NCBI GenBank assembly: GCA_019693395.1
Contig: JAAMXP010002424.1
Span: 1-14,516, forward strand
Direction of reading: 5' to 3'
Length of the DNA: 14,516 nucleotides
From: Ettlia oleoabundans
Taxonomy: Eukaryota > Chlorophyta > Chlorophyceae > Chlamydomonadales
Each line of letters opens with the position of its first letter. Position 1 is the stretch's first letter. This document shows positions 1-9,942 of this stretch, one piece after another. Under the pieces are notes generated by a model, which had not been told where the DNA came from, ran no database searches, and saw only the letters and a list, made by a program, of their open reading frames with translations. A program made the position numbers and the translations under genes.

Positions 1-3000
1 CTGATCGGAAGCAACAGCTGGCAGCCTGCCACGACGCTTCCCGGGGGCAGCAGCAGGAGCTTGCGGCCTATGCTAGCGCCGCTGCTGATCAGAAGCAGCA
101 GCTGGCGGCCTGCCACGACGCTTCCCGGGGGCAGCAGCAGGAGCTTGCGGCCTATGCTAGCGCCGCTGCTGATCAGAAGCAGCAGCTGGCGGCCTGCCAC
201 GACGCTTCCGAGGGGCAGCAGCAGGAGCTGGCGGCCTGTGCTAACGCCGCTGCTGATCAGAAGCAGCAGCTGGCGGCCTGCCACGACGCTTCCCAGGGGC
301 AGCGGCAGGAGCTTGCGGCCTATGCTAGCGCCGCTGCTGATCAGAAGCAGCAGCTGGCAGCCTGCCACGACGCTTCCGAGGGGCAGCGGCAGGAGCTTGC
401 GGCCTGTGCTAGCGCCGCTGCTGATCGGAAGCAGCAGCTTGCGTTGCTCAGCACTAGCCATCAGGAGTGCCAGATGGGACTGGCAGCTGCCATAGCTGAA
501 GAAGAGCGTTGTGGGAGGCAGCTCTCGACCTGTAGTGCCGCCGCGCAAGATGACAAGGAGCAGCTGGCAGCCGCTCTGTCTTCTGGGCAGCGCTGTTCAA
601 GGGAGCTGGCAGCCAGCACCAGCGACGCTCAGAGCTTCAAGCAGCAGCTCAACCGGGCTTTGAGCGACCTGCAGGGGGTACGTGCAGCAGCAGAGGAGGC
701 TGCAGCTTATGGAGACATCACAGTTGGCGTAGACACGCAGCACAAGATCAACTCCAGCAGCTCAGTTGGCGATCTGCATGTGGTGAGAAGCCTGCCGGCC
801 GGCTTTGCTTCATGCCATATCTGCCCCACCTCAGCGGGCTTGCCGCTGCCAGCAGCATGGAATGTTCCATTCACCAGCTAAGGTTGCGACATAATAAATT
901 GCGTGCAGGCAGTGGGTAGTTATGCTTCTGCCAGCAGACGATTTACATAACGGTGTCTTGCTCTTGCGCTTTGCAGGTGTTCATTGCAGCAGCCTCCTTT
1001 GCTGCGGGTGCTGCACTGGTGTCTGTTGTTGCCCTGCTGCGACGTGACCATCTGCTAGAAGAGTTGGAGTTGCAGTTGGCGCAGGCTGAGGCAGCTGCTA
1101 TGAAGGAGGCAGCTGAGGTTGGGGCTGAGGCAGCGCCCACACCCGTAGGCCAACCACGCGCAGCATCAGCCAAGGCTGCCGGCGCAGATGCTAGTGTCAC
1201 ACTGTCGCCAACCACCACACAGCTAGAATCGTACGTGAGCTGCAAAGCAGACAGTGGCGGCAGCCCGCCTTTAACTACACCCTGTGGTATGCCGCCAGGG
1301 CTGCCACAATCTGCAAGTCGTTCAGATGTGCCTTCGTTGATAAAGGCTGGCTCTGGCAGCAGCCCACCGTTGGCCAGCCCTGCACCGACCAGCCCAACGA
1401 TGTTCACCCCCTTGCTGAGGGGTGCTGTGCAGCAGCGCGAGGAAGCCCTGACGCAGCCGGTTTTTCAACAGCTGCGGCAACAGGAAACCCAGCGGTTGCC
1501 CAAAGGCAGGGCAGCAGCCGCAACGGCGCCTATTGACTGCGGCCCAGAATACAGACCCCTGGAGGCAGGATCAGCCCGCATTGCACCGCCAGCTGTATCC
1601 ACCGCCAGTCCACCGCCTTTGGTTGTGCCATTGCCGCCAGGGACTGTTGCCAGGCGGGTTTCAGAGGTGGAGGAGCGCCTAATGCAGCCTACGGCAGCGG
1701 CACGTTGCGGCCTGCTTTACCCCGCTATGGACCACCCAGGAAACCACAGCATGAGTGCATCGTGGTCCCAGGTGGAATTTCTGTTGCCATACTGTTGCTG
1801 GTTCTGCTGCTGCAGGCGCCTAGACCCCTCTTTCCTGTTGCAAGGCCACCCGTGCCAAGCTGTTCTGTTTTGACAATGCATGAAGCCCCTGCATACTGGC
1901 AGGCTGTGCTGACAAAAGTTATGGTGTGCGTGCCAAATTGCCTTCAGGTTACTGAAGGAGGCAAAGCTGCCATGTTTTCTGCTGAACCCTCTAGGGGCAG
2001 CTGGGACAACCAGGATGGCAACGCGACAGGAGCAGCAGCTGTGGAAAGCTGTGCCAGCCTCACGCACAACTCGTTGTTCCGCGGCAGATCGGGCGCTAGC
2101 GCCCTTAGGAGCAGCGAGGCTGAGCCATCCCTCCAGTGTGGGGAGTCGGGCAACCCACTGTTCAGGGCGGCTGTGACAACGGATGGCGAGGCTGAGGCTG
2201 GTGTGGCAGTCCTGCGATGCAAGGAGTCGAGTAACCCGCTATACTGCGGCAGGTCAGGTGGCAGCGCTGCAAGGAGCAGCGAAGCTGAGGCAGCACTGCA
2301 TTGTGGGGAGTCAAGCAACCCAGTGTTCAGGGCAGCTGCCACCACGGACACTGAAGCTGAGGTGGCGGCTAAGGCTGCCAGGGAGGGGCCGCTGCAGCAG
2401 GCCTCTCCCAGCCGGCTGCTGATCCAGGACAATTCATTGTTTCACAGCAAGCCGGGCCCTGGCTTTGCAAGGAGCAGTGAGGCTGAGACGCCACTCCCCG
2501 ACATCGAAGCCAGCAGCAACCCACTGTTCAGGGCGGCTGTCACAACAGATGGTGAAGCTGAGCCGCCAGCTGGCGTGGAGGGGGCACACATGATGCCTTC
2601 CACCAGCCTGCTGCTGATTCAAGACAACACAGTGTTCTGTGGTAGAACAAGCAGCGAGTGCGAGGCAAAGCTCCCAGGCGGCGAGTCCAACCCGCTCTTC
2701 AGGGCAGCTGCCACAACAGATGGTGAGGCTGAGGCGATGGCAGGAGTAATGGGAGCACAGGCGATACCCTCACCTGGTCGGCTGCTGATCCAAGACAACT
2801 CTGTGTTCCGCGGTGGAAGGAGCAGCGAGGCTGAGGTGGCCCAATGGTGTGACGAGTCGGGCAACCCGCTCTTCAGGGCGGCTGCCACAACGGATGGTGA
2901 GGCTGAGGTTGACCCTGCTGCTGCCAAGGAGCAGGCTCTCATGCAAGGCACCCCCAGCCGGCTCCTGATCCAGGACAACTCGCTGTTCCGCGGCAGGTCG

Positions 3001-3945
3001 GGTGCCAGCGGTGCAAGGAGCAGCGAGGCTGAGGCAGTGCTGGCTGGCGGCGAATCCAGCAGCAACCCACTGTTCAGGGCGGCTGTCACAACGGATGGTG
3101 AGGCTGAGGTTGACCCTGCTGCTGCCAAGGAGCAGGCTCTCATGCAAGGCACCCCCAGCCGGCTCCTGATCCAGGACAACTCGCTGTTCCGCGGCAGGTC
3201 AGGTGCCAGCGGTGCAAGGAGCAGCGAGGCCGAGGCAGTGCTGGCTGGCGGCGAATCCAGCAGCAACCCATTGTTCAGGGCGGCTGTCACAACGGATGGT
3301 GAGGCTGAGGTGGCGGCAGAGGGAGAGGCTGGCAAGGAGGGATCACTCCTACATGCTTCCCCCAGTCGGCTGCTGATCCAGGACAACTCACTGTTTGCAG
3401 CAGCAGATGCGGCTGCCAAGGAGCATGCTGCTGCAGCTGTGCAGCTTCAAGTGGAACAGTTGGAGGAAGAAGTGGGGGCATTGAGGCAGCAGCTGGCCAG
3501 CCGCTCGGCCATGGCACCTGATGACGACGAGGGAGCAGTCAGACAGTCAGTGCAGGGGCAGAGCAGGAGCAAACAGGCCGCGACGCCCAGCGCAGCGCTG
3601 GCTGCCATGCGGACGCAGCTGGAGGCCACGCAGCGGAGGCTTGCGGAGGAGCAGGCGGCGCTGCGGGAAGCACAGCAGGAAGCGGCGGCCGCTCGGATTC
3701 AGCTGGCTGAGCTGACTGCCAGGCTGGAGCATCTGGAGCTCATGTCAGCCTGCGCTGCATCTGAGGTGGGGCGCCAGGTGGGCCTGCTCACCAGGCTGCT
3801 GTCCTGTCGGTCCAGGGAGGCGGAGCAGCTCCTGACACAGCTGCAGCTGCACCGGCTCGCTAGTTGCAGCGGCGCACAGAGGTATGCGCAGCGTCAGTTT
3901 CCATTGATGCTGGCCGACCGAATTCCTTCAGAATGGGCACATTGA
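1..3945 (+). CDS. Membrane-anchored coiled-coil and N-[SPT]-[LV]-F repeat protein, 5' end missing
   Basis: I do not recognise this protein as a named family. Proposed exons are 3-782, 977-1771 and 1948-3945, all phase 0, giving 1190 visible residues. The frame is already open at base 3, so the start lies left of the window. Visible residues 1-140 are five 28-residue repeats (exactly four heptads each), followed by degenerate Gln/Ala/Leu-rich coiled coil to about 240. A hydrophobic segment at 261-281 (starting VFIAAASFAAGAALV) is followed by Arg-Arg, which looks like one transmembrane helix with a cytosolic C-terminal side. A short helix (HLLEELELQLAQAE) and a Pro/Ala/Ser-rich linker run to about 525. 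Then come a long repeat array and, from about 1005, a Glu/Gln/Leu coiled coil. Donors GTGAGA (783) and GTGGAA (1772) and acceptors TTGCAG (976) and TTCAG (1947) join frames 3, 2 and 1 without stops. A GTATGC at 3882 could be a further donor, so the last 21 residues are uncertain. The architecture suggests a tethering or scaffold role, by inference only. Confidence 0.78.
3..422 (+). repeat. 84-bp coding minisatellite, five copies
   Basis: GATC-AGAAG (GATC-GGAAG at the ends) recurs at 3, 87, 171, 255, 339 and 423, an exact 84-bp period. Five full units are in the window and the array probably continues to the left. In frame 3 each unit encodes 28 residues containing KQQLAACHDAS and GQ(Q/R)QELAA, so the repeat equals four heptads and preserves coiled-coil register. 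Units differ by a few substitutions (CGG/GAG/CAG after CHDAS; TAT/TGT before GCT) and show no indels. Each unit carries one or two cysteines. Copies are too alike to be old, which suggests unequal exchange or gene conversion. Confidence 0.95.
2068..3399 (+). repeat. Tandem array of N-[SPT]-[LV]-[FY] motif repeats in gene 1
   Basis: Fifteen in-frame copies of Asn-[Ser/Pro/Thr]-[Leu/Val]-[Phe/Tyr] begin at 2068, 2152, 2233, 2317, 2431, 2518, 2626, 2689, 2797, 2863, 2977, 3064, 3178, 3265 and 3385. From 2431 on, two forms alternate: a QDNSLFRGR type preceded by RLLI, and an SSNPLFRAA type followed by TTDGEAE. Together they make a composite unit of about 67 residues. Between them lies a conserved ARSSEAE block. 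SSEAE and TTDGEAE fit acidic casein-kinase-2-type sites (Ser/Thr-x-x-Glu), which is inference. The array is likely cytosolic if the preceding Arg-Arg stop-transfer reading is right. Confidence 0.93.
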
Positions 3946-4197
3946 GTGTCGTGATTAGTGACCCCCTTGCTGATTTATTTTTATGAACTGCTTGAATGCG
4001 AACCTCTTCTCTGATGATCTGTCCTGAAAGCAAGTACTACACTGAAATGAAATGAATGATCTGACCCCAGTTGTGTCGTTGTTGTGTCTGTGCCAATGTC
4101 TTTTCATTTGGCCCAGCGTTAGATTCCTAGTACTTTGTACTCAGACTGCAAACTTGCGTTCCTCCAGCCACCGTCCTGTCGCATCCTGTTTCTTCTC

Positions 4198-4202
4198 TGT
4201 AA
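4198..4202 (+). terminator. TGTAA polyadenylation-type signal of gene 1
   Basis: TGTAA lies about 250 bases past the stop codon at 3943-3945 and is the first such pentamer after it. TGTAA is the usual poly(A) signal in chlorophyte algae, so cleavage a short way downstream (about 4210-4225) would be expected. Assignment rests on the pentamer and spacing only. Confidence 0.5.
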
Positions 4203-4462
4203 ACAGTGTGGTGTCGTCCCTCAGGATAATGCTGGAGACAACGTGGTGCACTTGCGGTAGTCGCCACAGTGCATGGGCCTTTGATGCCCATGACCAACTG
4301 CCCACCTTTGGCGATTAATAAGTACCAGGGAGACCTGGAACCTAACAACGCCTTCTGCTGTTGTGCACTCCTGGCTCGGGTGAACAATTTACTTTTGTAT
4401 TTGAGGGGTGGATCAATGATGCAAGGAATTCAAATGCGAGAAACACCAGTAATCGAGTTCCT

Positions 4463-6843
4463 TCAGTGCACGACCACCTGGCTGCATGCCGTTCCCGGTA
4501 CTGCCTGCTTTCCCGCCACTGCTGCCTTGTCTGCGAGTAAGATGTTGGCAATGGTTGCTCGCAGCTGCTGCAGCGCCTCAGGCCCAAGCTCAGCGCCCGC
4601 TGTCTGCACCGCCGCCGTGCCAGCAGCACAGCCGCAGGAGGCACTTGCCTGCGGGGAGGGGGCCCAGTTGCAGCGAATGAGGAGGACAGCAAACGAAGTA
4701 GTGCAACCTGCGTAGGCTGGTAGGAGCAGCAGCATTTGAGACTTAAACATCTGGTCTTGACATTCTCCTTGGGCAGGTGTTGCAATATGACAGCGGCAGG
4801 CAGGCTGGCGCACAAGGTGTTGTTTTGCCGCCCCCTGCATGGCAGCAACAGTGGCAGCCTGTCCCTTGGTGGAGCTGGACGGAGGCAGCAGGTGCGCACC
4901 TGCAGGCTGGCGCCGCTGAGCAGCCCATACAGCACGCCGCTTGTGAAGAAGTCGCCAGCTCCCACTGTGTCCACCACTGGCACGTGGGAGGCAGAGGCAG
5001 AAACTGACCCACCATCAGCTGCAACAAAAGCACAGGCAAAGGCATGCATGGTCAGTTGCAGGAGGCGGGGGTCAGCAGGGCTCTCCCAGGGCTGCCTGCA
5101 CCCTGGGCACGTGGCAGGCAGGCAGCCCAGGCCACGGCACAGGAGCGCACAGGGCATAGCAGCCATACGCGGGCAGAGCAGCGTGAGAGCGCTGGCCCCA
5201 ACATGCAATGCCTTGCGGTAAAGCAAATGTGGTGCTGCACTGACCTGACTTGGCGCTGCAGCCCTTGCTGCCCCGGCTGACCACCACGGTGCCCACACCC
5301 GCAGCGACCAGGAAGTCCTGGGCGGCAGCGACCACCTGGTCACCCCTGGTTGCGGGTGGCAGCGGCAAAGACGCGGCCTGCAAGGCGGCAAAATTGCATG
5401 CAGAGACGTCCCTGTTGTCAGGGGAAGGGTAAAGGGTCCATTTCGGGTTTGGCACAAGCAGGCACAAGGCAGCCGTGCGGGCTTTGCTCGCAGCAGATGA
5501 CTTCCTACCGCATCTTCCCCACACTTTCAATCGTCATGGAGCGACAGCATTCAAATTGCTGAACAATGGGAGGGCTCAAACCGCACCAGTTGGTTACTGA
5601 CTTTGCACAGCGCTTGCGCCTCCTGCTCGTTGCAGAACACAATGTCAACCAGACCGTCCTGCAGGCCAGGCAGCACCCATGCAGGGTCAGGTGGCATGTT
5701 TGGAGAGGCGTGTTTGAAAAGGCGTGCTTGTAAAGCATGCATGCTAGAGCGCGCGTGCAACAGCCGAGGGAAGGTGCAGCTGATGCCGGAAAACATGCGG
5801 GGTGTGGCACTGGGACGCACGTCCCCACAGACAGCCCGCCCCCTTTCCTACATAACTGCCACCCTTCCAGTTGATTACAAGCGCCCTGACACCCACCTGC
5901 AGCAGGCTGTTGAGATGCACCCAGCAGCGCGCCACCACCTCAAACGAGGCCAGGTCCAGAGACACGCGGGCACCACACGCACGTGCTGCCCGCATGGCTG
6001 CAGCAGCCACATCTACACGATACAAGCAGTACCCTTCGCAGTGCAGCAGCGCAAGCGGTGGCCGCCCACCCACATTGTTGCCACCGGTGTTGCCGGCGCC
6101 TGCTACCGCCATCAGCTGTGGCGGTAGCTGCTGCGGGCTGATGAGTTCCAAAGCAGCGCACAGTGCGGTGCGCATGGTGCGCTGGCCGTCAGGGGTGACC
6201 AAGCAGAGGCATGTGGCTGTGGGGGCACCGCTGCCGCTCTCCAGGAGCAGGGGCCGCACGCCGTGGGCCGCTATGCTGCTCTTGTACTCGCGCCCCGCAT
6301 CATCCGCACCCACCATGCCAACGAGTGCAACTGCCAAGCTGGACTGCGCCAAGTTGGCTAGCCCCTTGAGCACGTTGGCGGCGCTACCACCTGGAAGCCT
6401 GCACTGCCACGGTGCCCGTGCAGGGTGGTGACGCACGCCAGGGGAGTGTGGGAATCAATGTGCGCAAGATCTTGATGCACCTGCAACTGCTGCCTGCGCC
6501 GCATATCTTGCCGCCACGCTGCATGCTGTACCATCTACCATGTCTGTGCAATTTATTTTTTGTGATGCCGGCTACAGCACAGCCACCCACCTGACCATGC
6601 TGCGCTGCACTTCCGGCAGGGCTAGCAGTTGCTCCATCTCCTCAGGCGATACTGGCAAACATCCCCCAGGCTCCATACCCAGCCGAGCTACCAACGCATG
6701 ATCCACCTGGGCCACAATATCCAACACTGCAGCACAGAGACAAAGGCGACCCGCAGATGGTGTTGACGCTGCCCTATTGCGTCGCCAGCCAAGGAGCGGT
6801 GCAAGCAGCACTCGTCACCATGGCGGCCGCAAGCGGGTGCCAT
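4463..6843 (-). CDS. pfkB-family carbohydrate/nucleoside kinase
   Basis: Model on the minus strand: 6843-6819 (tentative), 6768-6591, 6398-5897, 5658-5587, 5377-5245, 5018-4900, 4648-4463; 405 codons, every junction phase-consistent. PfkB kinases transfer ATP phosphate to a sugar or nucleoside hydroxyl. Visible family marks are LDIVAQVDHALV near the N-terminus, the glycine signature PGGSAANVLKGLANLA (about 70-85), VSLDLASFEVV (213-223), the N-x-x-E motif NEQE (245-248), VVVSRGSKGC, and DTVGAGDFFTSG, whose GAGD aspartate (326) is the expected catalytic base. The best remembered relative is a plant pfkB protein of Arabidopsis At1g19600 type, which is about 50 residues shorter. An extra Gly/Asn-rich stretch (AGAGNTGGNNVGG) sits between the two halves. 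Exon 4 could instead end at 5602 (AAA|GTCAGT), five codons shorter. Exon 1 and its 50-bp intron are the weakest part: no ATG opens the frame directly upstream of 6768. Substrate is unknown. Confidence 0.85.
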
Positions 6844-7211
6844 GCAACCGCTCAGGCTCTACAGACGAATGCTAATGCCCACCAGGATCGCCCAGCCCGT
6901 AAACAAGCTGCATGCGATGGTCGGTCTTGCAGCCTGCCAAGCAGCACAAACACGCGATCGCACCACAGTGTTCAACGAGTATCCGCTTGGCGCGCAGCAC
7001 AAATCAAATCAAGAAGCATTTGAGTGCTTCCGTCAAACGTGAAGTTTCTGGTCCTGCTGTCCTGCTGCTGTGCCAGGTGAGCATAGCAACAGTTTAACTA
7101 TTAGCCCCAGTTTCCAGGAGAAACAAAAGCACCAACAAGTCAGTCTAACGGAGACGCAGCCAACAACCCTTGGGAAGAGATAGCCGGTGGACAGCAAGCA
7201 AGGCAGCGGAG
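6844..7211. promoter_or_regulatory. Divergent promoter region between kinase and TRAPPC4 genes
   Basis: About 370 bp separate the tentative kinase start (minus strand) from the TRAPPC4 start (plus strand), so both promoters and 5' leaders should lie here. I see no convincing TATA box or conserved element. The only structure I noticed is a 6-bp inverted repeat, GAAGCA/TGCTTC, at 7013-7030 with a 6-base spacer. If the kinase has another upstream coding exon, part of this stretch would be coding. Confidence 0.5.
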
Positions 7212-8420
7212 ATGCCAGCCATGTACTCTTTATGGATCGTGGGAAGGAATGGAGGATTGCTATACAGCAGGGTATGACCGTGATCAGATGATGCGGCGTG
7301 GTCGCTTCTTGGGGCTAACTCCCACGCCTTGTGTGCAGGACTTCTTGCAATTACCGCCCATTGAGTTCAACGACAAGCTGCGGTTAGCCAGCAGCTGGTG
7401 AGGTCCACCCGCCGGCTGGTCTCATGGCACCGCCGACCAGGGCTGGCCTGTGCTGCTTCCAAACGTTGAGCTGCTGCGGCTACTCTGTCAAACGAGATGT
7501 TGTGTGCAGGTTTGGCATGTGCGGCATTTCAGCGCAACTATCACCGGTGCCGGACAGCAGCGGCATCCAGGTGAGAGACCCGCAAACCGCACCGCGGTCA
7601 GCTAGGCTGGCCTGGCTCGTCTGGCTCGTCTTGATTACAAGTTGCACCTGTACCCCAGGAAGTTTACCCCGCTTCTCCTGAAGACGTCTGCCACCTTTGT
7701 TGAGTGATGTTGCACAACACGACGTGAGCAAACTTTCCCAGCAGGGCCCAGCAGGCCCACTTGCTAGCACAATGTTATCGACCCATCTGCTTGCCCTGCA
7801 GCTGCTGCAAGCCGACACCTTTGATTTGCATAGCTTCCACACCCTGACAGGCACTACTTTCATGTTGCTGACTGAGCCCCACACACCAGATGCCACGGAA
7901 CTGCTGCGTACAAAGTGAGCTCCCAATAGGGTGCGCGCCGCCTTACCCACACTTGTACAGGCAGCTCCCCCTGCATGCAATCGAGGGATTGTGCCGTTGG
8001 CCACATGGCCTTTGGCACTTGGTTTCGAGCCTTGCTTTTGTGTTCTCAATATGCTCTGATGGTGCCCTCTTGCTATGCCGTTGTTGTGGTGTAGTGTGTA
8101 TGAGCTTTACTGCGACTTTGTGTTGAAGAATCCATTCCACGAGATGGACCAGGTGAATGTGTGGGGCTTCAGGGTATTATCCTGTCCAGGCAGGCTTCTT
8201 GGGTGGCTGCTTATAGGTGCCTTTGGGCAGGCAGCAGATGAAGCCTGCGTTGCCTACCACCCTTTCGCTCGTAAAATGACTTGTTGGGCCTGGCTTGTGG
8301 CATGCTCATTTGCGCTGTGCTGCGGTGTGGTTGCAGGTCGTCAAGAGCGAGCTGTTTGACCAGAACCTGGTGGCTCTGTTTGCAGCCGCCAACCGCCGCT
8401 GGGGCATGGGCCTGGCATAG
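7212..8420 (+). CDS. TRAPPC4: TRAPP complex subunit 4 (Trs23/synbindin), plant-type short form
   Basis: Exons 7212-7271, 7339-7397, 7510-7570, 7802-7914, 8095-8152 and 8337-8420 give 145 codons (144 residues), with all phases consistent (0, 2, 0, 2, 0). TRAPPC4 is a longin-fold core subunit of the TRAPP tethering complexes, which act as exchange factors for Ypt1/Rab1 at ER-Golgi and Golgi membranes. Recognisable family stretches are YSLWIVGRNGGLLYSR (N-terminal strand pair), ISAQLSP and SSGIQ, LLQADTFDLHSFHTLTGTTF, VYELYCDFVLKNPFHEMDQ, and SELFDQNL near the C-terminus. The length matches the plant protein (about 141 residues). The PDZ-like insert of animal TRAPPC4 after the first strands is absent. 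An in-frame second ATG at 7221 would give MYSLW, so the start could be three codons later. Donors are GTATGA, GTGAGG, GTGAGA, GTGAGC and GTGAAT; acceptors are CAG except TAG before 8095. That junction gives RTNVYELY, one residue longer than the plant form. Confidence 0.93.
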
Positions 8421-9942
8421 CGGCGTTTACCACTGCTGCTGCCGACTTGATGAACTGCTTTGACTGACGTGTTTGCACACACGTATCCCTGTTTCTTTGT
8501 ATATTAAACGTGTCCTATGCCTCTCATCGTTCCCTGACCGCTGTCCAAACAACTTGTTTGCTACTTCCTTTGACCCTCTGCTGCTGTGCTTTGCTCTGCC
8601 TGCATCCCTTTCCGGCATTCGATTTGGAATTTTATTGCCAAACTTATAATCACAAACACTAGGCTGGAAAAGGACGGCTGTTACATGCAAGCTGGAAATC
8701 CGCGAGATCACCCATGCTGCACTCTTCTTTAAGTGCCGCAGAAGGTGGTGGTCTTCTGCTCGTCAAATGCCTCCTCGTTGTTACTGCCGCAGGGCAGCTG
8801 CTCCTCTCAACCTTGCATTGGGCAGCCGACACAGCGGCAATTACCCTCTTCAGCAACATGTCTGGCCTGCATCAAGCATTTTGATCGTGATCAGTTGCTT
8901 AGCAAGCTACTGAACAATGTGGCAGAAAGTACAAGCACATCACCTGCAGGTTGAAGCTGCCCCTGGTGGTTCAGCTGCGTAGCGTCCTCTTCCTTTTGTT
9001 GTGCAGGGAGAAGTAAACCTGGAGCAGCAATTGCACGAATTCACAAAAGGGTACAACATCAGCAAAGGAGGCAAGAGATGCCTGTATGGGCAAGAGAAGT
9101 TTCTGCTGTGCAGGCAGGCCAGGCAGCTCCGTCCTTGGTCAACGCGGGATGAAGCCTCGCCACCCCTGGCCTTCCACCATGCTGCCCACCTTGTTCAATG
9201 TCACGATAGCGAGTAACCCAGCAACGAGTCTGCTTCGCTGAGAGCGTGGTGTACTTGGCATCAGGGACGGCTAGCAAAAACCACGGGCCCGGCTGCTGTA
9301 GAGCGGTTTGCACACCGCGGTGCCGCCAGTCCCTGCCAAGGGCCAGGGCCGTCACCTGCGTTGCACCCGGGCCGACAAGTCACTAATCGCCCGTCCGACA
9401 CAAGGGTGTGCACGGACAAGCCCTCAGAGCACCTTAGCCTCAGGGCACGCTTGCAAAGGGTTGTTTGGATGGGGAGATGCGACTCGGCGGCACCTTACTA
9501 ACATATCATGTGTGTAACAACCGTCAAAAGATTTCCGAGCAGGAGGAAAAGTCCTTGTTGATTGTTCTTGTGTGAAGCCCTGCAGTGACGGGACGCCAGC
9601 ATGGCCCTGCCAGAAGCAAAGCCAAGGTTTGGATCACCGCGGTGCGCTCATCGCATTCACGGACCCCCAATCAAGGCATGCAATTGACAACCTGTTTCTC
9701 TCAAATTTGACAGGCTGCCAGTGCACTGCAGTAAGTGTGAGGCGAAAGCTTCTTTCTCCGTTGTGCTACGATTTGAGCTTGAATGTGCATGGAAGCCTAA
9801 TAATGTTGCAGTAAGCGGGGTAAGTTGCGCATGCCGGAAGTGCCATGCGGTCCAACGTGCTTTCTGGGGGCCAATCGGCGTGTCGGCGCTCTATAACCGC
9901 CGCAGTCGGGACGCGGGGGTCAAAGACGGAAGCACTGCCAGC
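8421..9942. other. 1.5-kb stretch without a supportable gene
   Basis: This holds the 3' leader of TRAPPC4 and the promoter/5' leader of the helicase gene. Open frames here are 60-100 codons, overlap on both strands, and none shows a motif or phase-consistent splice chain that I recognise. The first plus-strand TGTAA after the TRAPPC4 stop is at 9513-9517, nearly 1.1 kb away. A minus-strand TGTAA (TTACA on plus) is at 8681-8685. An unrecognised small gene or noncoding transcript cannot be excluded. No tRNA, rRNA or clear transposon ends were seen. Confidence 0.5.

Noticed and set aside
3..440. CRISPR-like or satellite array
   Set aside because: The 84-bp units are contiguous with no unique spacers, keep one reading frame and vary by substitutions only, so this is a coding minisatellite.
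61..495. Open frame with SSSWRPATTLP repeats over the 84-bp array
   Set aside because: It is the +1 shadow of the minisatellite. The frame starting at base 3 is open throughout, gives heptad-register coiled coil and splices cleanly into exon 2.
783..976. AATAAA at about 893 as a polyadenylation signal ending gene 1 early
   Set aside because: It lies in a GTGAGA...TTGCAG intron, and the frame resumes at 977 with a transmembrane segment. Chlorophytes mainly use TGTAA.
2619..3419. Long minus-strand frame (266 codons) opposite the repeat array
   Set aside because: It is antisense of an in-phase repetitive coding region. Its repeats mirror the plus-strand repeats, and the plus frame has the supported exon structure.
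9059..9355. Minus-strand frame of 98 codons
   Set aside because: No family motif or splice partner was recognised, and overlapping plus-strand frames are equally good, so chance is the simplest explanation.
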